11,944 nucleotides of DNA from JAHRAH01 sp051009015. GTDB lineage: Bacteria; Pseudomonadota; Gammaproteobacteria; Tethybacterales; Persebacteraceae. Within the stretch, counting starts at the first letter, position 1; the number at the start of each line of letters is the position of its first letter. The position numbers were made by a program, and so were the translations under genes. Shown here in pieces: positions 7,450-11,944 of the stretch. The stretch covers positions 1-11,944 of the forward strand of contig JBPCWZ010000140.1 of assembly GCA_051009015.1 (NCBI GenBank), read 5' to 3'. A model generated the notes under the pieces. It had not been told where the DNA came from, searched no databases, and saw only the letters and a program-made list of their open reading frames with translations.

Positions 7450-8610
7450 CTAAACATCCAAAAGCAAACGCGCCGGGTCTTCCAGCGAATCCTTAATCGC
7501 CGACAAAAACAACACCGCTTCCCTGCCGTCAATAATCCGGTGGTCGTAGGAAAGCGCCAGATAATTAATCGGGCGAATGACAACCGCGCCGCCTTCCACT
7601 ACCGGGCGCGGTTTTGTCGCATGCACGCCCAATATCGCGCTTTGCGGGGGGTTGATAATCGGCGTGGAAAGCATTGAGCCGAAAACGCCGCCGTTGCTGA
7701 TGGAGAAAGTGCCGCCGGTTATCTCTTCCAGTTTCAGCGCGCCGCCTTGGGCGCGCTCGCCAAAATCGGCTATGGTTTGTTCCACCGCCGCAAAAGACAA
7801 TGATTCGGCATTGCGGACTATCGGCACAACCAAACCCCGCGCCGTGCCTACGGCAACGCCGATATCGTAATATTCGTGATAGACAATGTCATCGCCGTCA
7901 ATGGCGGCATTGACTATCGGATAACGCTTCAACGCCGCAACCGCCGCCTTGACAAAAAACGACATAAAGCCGAGTTTGACGCCGTGCCGCGTCATAAACG
8001 CATCCTTGTGCGCGGCGCGCACATCCATTACCGCTTGCATGTTGACTTCGTTGAATGTCGTCAATGCCGCCGTCTCGCGCTGTGATTGCAACAACCGCTC
8101 GGCTATGCGGGCGCGCAGTTTGCTCATCGGCGCGCGGACTTCCGCCCGCCCCGATGACGCCGTCAACACATCCATCTTGGTTATGCGCCCGCCTTTGCCG
8201 CTGCCGGAAAGGGAGGATAAATCCACACCCTTTTCCGCCGCTATCTTGCGCGCCGAAGGAGCGGCGGTTTTGCCCTGCGCACTTGCAACTTCTGCCGCTT
8301 CCGTTTTACCCCCCGCTTTTGCTTCCGCGCTGTCTTTTTGCGGGGCGGCTTTCGGCGCGGCTTTGGCGACTTCGGCGGTTTCGTCAATGGTAGCCAATAA
8401 CTCGCCGCTTTTGACCGTCGTCCCCGCTTGTATGTGAATCTTCACCAGCGCGCCATCAACCGGCGACGGCACATCCAAAACGATCTTGTCGGTTTCCACC
8501 GATACTATCGCATCGCCGCTTGCGACCGCATCGCCGGGGGCTTTTTGCCAGTCCAGCAAAACGCCTTCGGTAATGGATTCGGAAAACTCCGGCACTTTTA
8601 CTTCAATCAT
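7450..8610 (-). CDS. sucB: Dihydrolipoyllysine-residue succinyltransferase (E2 of 2-oxoglutarate dehydrogenase)
   Basis: SucB is the core of the 2-oxoglutarate dehydrogenase complex. It takes the succinyl group from E1 on a lipoyl arm and transfers it to CoA. The 386 residues divide into one lipoyl domain (about 1-77, with lipoylated K42 in VETDKIVLD), an Ala/Lys/Glu-rich flexible linker (about 78-116), a peripheral-subunit-binding domain (about 117-149, PSARKIAAEKGVDLSSLSGS region), and the catalytic domain (about 160-386) ending in SYDHRIIDGRE, with H357 and D361 as the active-site pair. LTTFNEVNM (183-191) favours succinyl- over acetyltransferase. The ATG at 8610 follows a strong ribosome site, GGAGGGGAG (8624-8616), with 5 nt spacing. 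It starts 18 bp after the sucA stop. A single lipoyl domain is normal for SucB. Confidence 0.97.
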   Translation of the reverse strand: MIEVKVPEFSESITEGVLLDWQKAPGDAVASGDAIVSVETDKIVLDVPSPVDGALVKIHIQAGTTVKSGELLATIDETAEVAKAAPKAAPQKDSAEAKAGGKTEAAEVASAQGKTAAPSARKIAAEKGVDLSSLSGSGKGGRITKMDVLTASSGRAEVRAPMSKLRARIAERLLQSQRETAALTTFNEVNMQAVMDVRAAHKDAFMTRHGVKLGFMSFFVKAAVAALKRYPIVNAAIDGDDIVYHEYYDIGVAVGTARGLVVPIVRNAESLSFAAVEQTIADFGERAQGGALKLEEITGGTFSISNGGVFGSMLSTPIINPPQSAILGVHATKPRPVVEGGAVVIRPINYLALSYDHRIIDGREAVLFLSAIKDSLEDPARLLLDV

Positions 8611-8628
8611 GGTTTCTCCCCTCCGCTG

Positions 8629-11415
8629 CTATACGATGGATTTGATATCCAGCGCCGCATTGATAACTTCCGCCTGCTGCTTTTTGTGTATGTCGGCGCG
8701 ACCCGTCGCCGGTGCCGCCGAAGACGGGCGCAAGGCATAAGTCAATATTTGTTTCGGGCGCAAATGACGGCGCAAATAATGCTGTATGCGATGCCATGCG
8801 CCCTGATTGCCCGGCTCTTCCTGACACCATACTATCTGCGTAGCACCGGCGTATTGCGCTATCTGCTCGCGCACATAGTCGTGCGGAAAAGGATATAACT
8901 GCTCAATGCGCAAAATGGCGACATTCGTCTGCTTGCGTTGGCGGCGCTCTTCGCGCAACTCGTAATAGATCTTTCCGGCGCAAAAAACCACCCGCTTGAC
9001 TTTGGCGATATCATCATCGGTTTCGCCGATGACCGGCTCAAACTTTCCGGCGGCAAGTTGCGCCAAAGATGCCGTCGCCTGCGGATGACGCAGCAAACTC
9101 TTCGGCGTAATGACAATAAGCGGCATTCGTATAGGGCGGTTCATCTGCCGCCGCAAAAGATGATACATCTGCGCCGGTGTGCTGGGGACGCAAACTTGCA
9201 AGTTATATTCGGCGCATAATTGCAAATAACGCTCAGGGCGCGCCGAGGAATGTTCCGGTCCCTGCCCTTCATAACCATGCGGCAAAAGCAAAACCAAACC
9301 GCACATCCGCCCCCATTTGACTTCGCCCGAAGCGATAAACTGGTCAATGACAACCTGCGCGCCGTTGGCAAAATCGCCAAACTGCGCCTCCCAGATAACC
9401 AGCCGCCCCGGCTCGGTTGTTGAATAGCCGTATTCAAAACCCAGCACCGCCTCTTCGGAAAGAATGGAATCAATTACCAGAAAATCGCCCTGCTTGTCGG
9501 CGATATTGCGCAGCGGCACATAGTTGCCGCCGTCACGCTTGTCGCGCTTTTGGTCGTGCCAGACGGCATGACGGTGCGAGAAAGTGCCGCGCCCGCAATC
9601 CTGCCCCGAAAGGCGCACATTCTTGCCTTCGGCGAGAATCGTGGCATATGCCAGATTTTCCGCCATCCCCCAATCCAGCGGGCGTTTGCCAATCGCCATT
9701 TCGCGGCGCATCGCCACAATGCGCTTAAGTTGCGAATGCGGGGTAAAGGCATCCGGCAACTGCGATAACTTGCCGCCCAAAGCGGCGAGGGCTTTTTCGT
9801 CCGGCGCATTGTTATCCTGCCAATCCCATGTTAATTCACCGGCGGATTTAAACTTTCGCCAATCAACAAAAGCGCTGCTTTTTGCCGGGACGGCATCATC
9901 GTTAACCGGCTGTTTGTTTTCCAGTTTCTTGCGCAAATCCGCCGTGATGGCGGCAATGCCCGATTCGTCAATAATCCCTTCGCCGACAAGTTGCCGCCCA
10001 TAAACCTCCGCCGAACCGGGGCGTTTGGCTATCTTTTGATACATCAAAGGTTGCGTCATCAGCGGCTCGTCCTGTTCGTTATGCCCGTGCCGCCGGAAGC
10101 AAACCAAATCCACAACGACATCGCCGCCGAAAAGTTGCCGGTATTCCAAAGCCGAGCGGACGGCATAAGCGGCGCCTTCAATATCATCGCAATGCACATG
10201 AAATATCGGCGCTTCAACCATCTTCGCCGCATCGGTGCAAAAGAAAGTGGAGCGGGCGTCATCCGGCGATGAAGTGGTAAAGCCGATTTGATTATTGACA
10301 ACCAAATGCACCGTGCCGCCGGTCTTATACCCGCGCGCTTGCGAAAAGTTAAAACACTCCATCACAACCCCCTGACCGGCAAAAGCGGCATCGCCGTGGA
10401 TGATGACGGGCAAAACCCGCCGCCGCTCGCCATCGCCGCGCCTGTCTTGCCTTGCGCGCACGGAACCTTCAACAACCGGATTAACAATCTCCAAATGCGA
10501 AGGATTAAAAGCCAAAGCCAGATGCATCTCGCCGCCGCCGCTTTTGATGGTGCTGGAAAAGCCCATGTGATATTTGACATCGCCGGATGCGCCGGTAATA
10601 TCCTGCCGCCCTTCAAACTCCAAAAACAAATCGCCCGGCTGCTTGCCCAGCGTGTTTATCAGCACATTCAACCTGCCGCGGTGCGCCATACCGATGACCG
10701 ACTCGGCGATGCCGCTGTCAATCGCCGCGCGCAACAAAGAATCCAAAACCGGTATCAGAGTGTCGCCGCCTTCCAGTGAAAAGCGCTTTTGCCCCGGGTA
10801 TTTGGCATGCAAAAAACGCTCCAATGTTTCGGCGGCGATAACCCGCTCCAACAGGCGCGCCTTTTCGGCGGCGGGCGTTTGCGGGCGCCGCCCTTCAAAC
10901 TTGCGCCTCAGCCAGTTGCGCCGCTCGTGGCTGTTGATATGCATAAACTCCAAAGCGACCGTGCCGCAGTAGGTTTGGCGAAGTTTGTCGGCAAGTTGCG
11001 CGACCGTCGCCATTGGCATTCCTTCAATGTCGGTTTGCACCATCTGCTCCATCTGCTGCGGCGAAAAGCCGTATTGTTGCGGATGCAACTCGTCGCCGCC
11101 GCTGTTGTCGTAAAGCGGGTTGATGGCGGCATAGCGCGCGCCCTGGGCGCGGTATTGGGTTACCATTCTGTCGGCGCGGCGCTGTCTTTCGCCGCTTTCG
11201 CCGTCCGCCGCCGTTTCGGCGGTAAGATGCGGAAACATCGCCCGCTCGGCGAGGGCGTGTGTTATGGAATGATGGTCGGGGTCATCGCCCGGGCGCATTT
11301 GCGCGAACAACTCGCCCCATTCGCCGCCCGGGGCGAATTGATAGATTTGTTCCAAGAAAGCCGCATTGCCGCCATACAGGGCGCTGCTTTCTTTTAACTG
11401 CCGATATTTACTCAC
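8629..11415 (-). CDS. sucA: 2-Oxoglutarate dehydrogenase E1 component, thiamine diphosphate-dependent
   Basis: SucA decarboxylates 2-oxoglutarate on thiamine diphosphate and succinylates the lipoyl group of SucB, the committed step of this part of the TCA cycle. The protein has 928 residues, the usual size. The N-terminus (SALYGGNAAFLEQIYQ, 11-26) matches the E2-contacting segment, but the next stretch (27-41) looks a few residues shorter than in E. coli. Core motifs are YCGTVALEFMHI (149-160), IGMAHRGRLN (241-250), thiamine-diphosphate-binding GDAAFAGQG (341-349) with NNQIGFTT (374-381), RRHGHNEQDEP (441-451), SGQDCGRGTFSHRHA (603-617), and WEAQFGDFANGAQ (675-687). The start is a GTG at 11415-11413, supported by GGGAG (11425-11421) with 5 nt spacing. 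It is the first gene of the operon; the sucCD genes often linked to it are not in the window. Confidence 0.97.
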   Translation of the reverse strand: MSKYRQLKESSALYGGNAAFLEQIYQFAPGGEWGELFAQMRPGDDPDHHSITHALAERAMFPHLTAETAADGESGERQRRADRMVTQYRAQGARYAAINPLYDNSGGDELHPQQYGFSPQQMEQMVQTDIEGMPMATVAQLADKLRQTYCGTVALEFMHINSHERRNWLRRKFEGRRPQTPAAEKARLLERVIAAETLERFLHAKYPGQKRFSLEGGDTLIPVLDSLLRAAIDSGIAESVIGMAHRGRLNVLINTLGKQPGDLFLEFEGRQDITGASGDVKYHMGFSSTIKSGGGEMHLALAFNPSHLEIVNPVVEGSVRARQDRRGDGERRRVLPVIIHGDAAFAGQGVVMECFNFSQARGYKTGGTVHLVVNNQIGFTTSSPDDARSTFFCTDAAKMVEAPIFHVHCDDIEGAAYAVRSALEYRQLFGGDVVVDLVCFRRHGHNEQDEPLMTQPLMYQKIAKRPGSAEVYGRQLVGEGIIDESGIAAITADLRKKLENKQPVNDDAVPAKSSAFVDWRKFKSAGELTWDWQDNNAPDEKALAALGGKLSQLPDAFTPHSQLKRIVAMRREMAIGKRPLDWGMAENLAYATILAEGKNVRLSGQDCGRGTFSHRHAVWHDQKRDKRDGGNYVPLRNIADKQGDFLVIDSILSEEAVLGFEYGYSTTEPGRLVIWEAQFGDFANGAQVVIDQFIASGEVKWGRMCGLVLLLPHGYEGQGPEHSSARPERYLQLCAEYNLQVCVPSTPAQMYHLLRRQMNRPIRMPLIVITPKSLLRHPQATASLAQLAAGKFEPVIGETDDDIAKVKRVVFCAGKIYYELREERRQRKQTNVAILRIEQLYPFPHDYVREQIAQYAGATQIVWCQEEPGNQGAWHRIQHYLRRHLRPKQILTYALRPSSAAPATGRADIHKKQQAEVINAALDIKSIV

Positions 11416-11420
11416 TGCTT

Positions 11421-11425
11421 CTCCC
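11421..11425 (-). promoter_or_regulatory. Ribosome-binding site selecting the GTG start of sucA
   Basis: The minus strand reads GGGAGAAGCAGTG. The GGGAG core lies 5 nt before the GTG at 11415, and there is no ATG in a comparable position, so it supports the non-ATG start. Confidence 0.7.
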
Positions 11426-11447
11426 GCAAAATGGTTTACCGCCGGAT

Positions 11448-11453
11448 ATTATA
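11448..11453 (-). promoter_or_regulatory. Probable -10 box of the sucA operon
   Basis: The minus strand reads GGGGTTATAATATCC with a perfect TATAAT at 11453-11448. A start about 7 nt downstream would give a leader of roughly 25 nt that contains the GGGAG ribosome site. No good -35 box is seen at 16-18 bp (near 11470-11476). The octamer GTTATAAT also occurs in both divergent promoters at 269-298. Confidence 0.55.
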
Positions 11454-11477
11454 ACCCCTTTGCCGCCGCATCGGGAT

Positions 11478-11483
11478 TAAAAT
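11478..11483 (+). promoter_or_regulatory. Possible -10 box of recG
   Basis: TAAAAT at 11478-11483 lies 6 nt before the recG ATG, again compatible with a leaderless or nearly leaderless transcript. A second candidate, TATTAT (11447-11452), overlaps the sucA -10 box on the other strand and would give a leader of about 30 nt. Neither has a convincing -35 box, so this is a weak call. The rest of the 74-bp sucA/recG gap shows nothing else I can name. Confidence 0.3.
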
Positions 11484-11489
11484 TGCCCG

Positions 11490-11944
11490 ATGGCGCAAAA
11501 CCATCGGCAAAACGACAAAGCCCCGGCGACATCGGCGGCGCAAAAAGCATTCGCCAAAGCGGGCATATTCCGCTGGGCGGATTTGCTTTTGCACTTTCCG
11601 CTGCGCTATGAAGATTGGCACAATGCATCGGCGATAGCATCTTTGCAAAACGGCGAAACCGCGCTTGTTGAAGGCGAGATAACCGATGCGCGCGAAACCT
11701 TCGCCCGAAAAAGTCGCAACTTGCTGGTTGCGGTTGGCGATGAAAACGGCGACACTATTGCCCTGCGGTTTTTTCGCCAAACGCCGGCATTGGAAAAATC
11801 CCTGCACATCGGGCGCAAACTGCGGGCGCGCGGGGTTGTGCGCATGGGGCGGTTTGGCTGGGAGATGGCGCATCCGAAACTGCAGTCGGCGGATGCGCCA
11901 AAGCAGGCGGTCGCCATATATCCGTCCATCGGCAAAATGCCGCA
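11490..11944 (+). CDS. recG: ATP-dependent DNA helicase RecG, N-terminal part only
   Basis: The open frame runs off the right edge, leaving 151 codons. RecG reverses stalled replication forks and moves branched DNA. The visible part is the N-terminal wedge (OB-fold) region: DLLLHFPLRYED (31-42) is nearly identical to the conserved RecG segment, followed by ALVEGEI (58-64), LLVAVGDENGDTIALRFF (78-95), LRARGVVRMGRFGWEMAHP (111-129) and AIYPSIGKMP (142-151), all in the family order. The helicase motifs lie outside the window. ATG 11490 is the only start, since an in-frame TAA lies at 11478-11480. Where RecG usually has a GVG(P/A) helix-hairpin-like motif before the LLLH segment, this protein has PATSAAQ (12-18), so that motif seems lost. 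It is divergent from sucA across a 74-bp gap. Confidence 0.93.
   Translation, partial: MAQNHRQNDKAPATSAAQKAFAKAGIFRWADLLLHFPLRYEDWHNASAIASLQNGETALVEGEITDARETFARKSRNLLVAVGDENGDTIALRFFRQTPALEKSLHIGRKLRARGVVRMGRFGWEMAHPKLQSADAPKQAVAIYPSIGKMP

Noticed and set aside
6178..7677. A 499-codon open frame on the plus strand
   Set aside because: It lies antisense across lpd and sucB, which carry complete catalytic motifs. The long frame follows from their codon composition, and the translated product shows no recognisable domain.
10789..11397. A 202-codon plus-strand frame inside sucA
   Set aside because: It is antisense to the conserved N-terminal part of sucA, with no domain signal.
1..11944. tRNA, rRNA, CRISPR arrays, insertion sequences or integrase sites
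   Set aside because: Nothing seen: no tRNA-like cloverleaf, no regularly spaced repeats, no transposase frame, and no terminal inverted repeats around the restriction-modification gene.

Overview
The window comes from a proteobacterium, most likely a gammaproteobacterium or a close relative. The evidence is the sequence of the 2-oxoglutarate dehydrogenase proteins (for example a SucB C-terminus of the type DPARLLLDV), the run sucA-sucB-lpd-zapE, and a ZapE (AFG1-like) ATPase. Base composition looks moderately GC-rich by eye; I did not count it. The window is very gene-dense, with no gene-free stretch above 75 bases. I cannot name a genus.

Layout from left to right. (1) Bases 1-260, minus strand: the 5' end of a ProV/OpuAA-type glycine betaine/proline ABC transporter ATPase, cut by the window edge just after its Walker A motif. 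(2) Bases 261-306: a 46-bp divergent promoter region built as a perfect 11-bp inverted repeat. Each arm holds a TATAAT hexamer exactly 8 nt from a start codon, which suggests leaderless transcripts in both directions. (3) Bases 307-4368, plus strand: one very large gene for a single-chain restriction-modification enzyme (type IIG-like: nuclease, N6-adenine methylase and target recognition in one protein). (4) Bases 4364-4406: a hairpin between two convergent genes, with both stop codons inside its stem. (5) Bases 11415-4402, minus strand: an apparent five-gene operon read right to left, sucA, sucB, lpd, zapE, then a small secreted protein of unknown function. (6) Bases 11416-11489: a divergent sucA/recG promoter region. 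(7) Bases 11490-11944, plus strand: the N-terminal third or less of RecG, cut by the window edge.

The core of the window is housekeeping. SucA (E1), SucB (E2) and Lpd (E3) together form the 2-oxoglutarate dehydrogenase complex of the TCA cycle. ZapE is translationally coupled to lpd through a 4-base overlap. The accessory part is the lone restriction-modification gene. I see no specificity subunit, separate methylase, BREX, DISARM, toxin-antitoxin or CRISPR partner, so I do not claim a new multi-gene defence system. The points most worth a second look are the mirror-image leaderless promoter, the lone type IIG enzyme, and the small exported protein at the operon end, which carries a possible PD-(D/E)xK-like motif.
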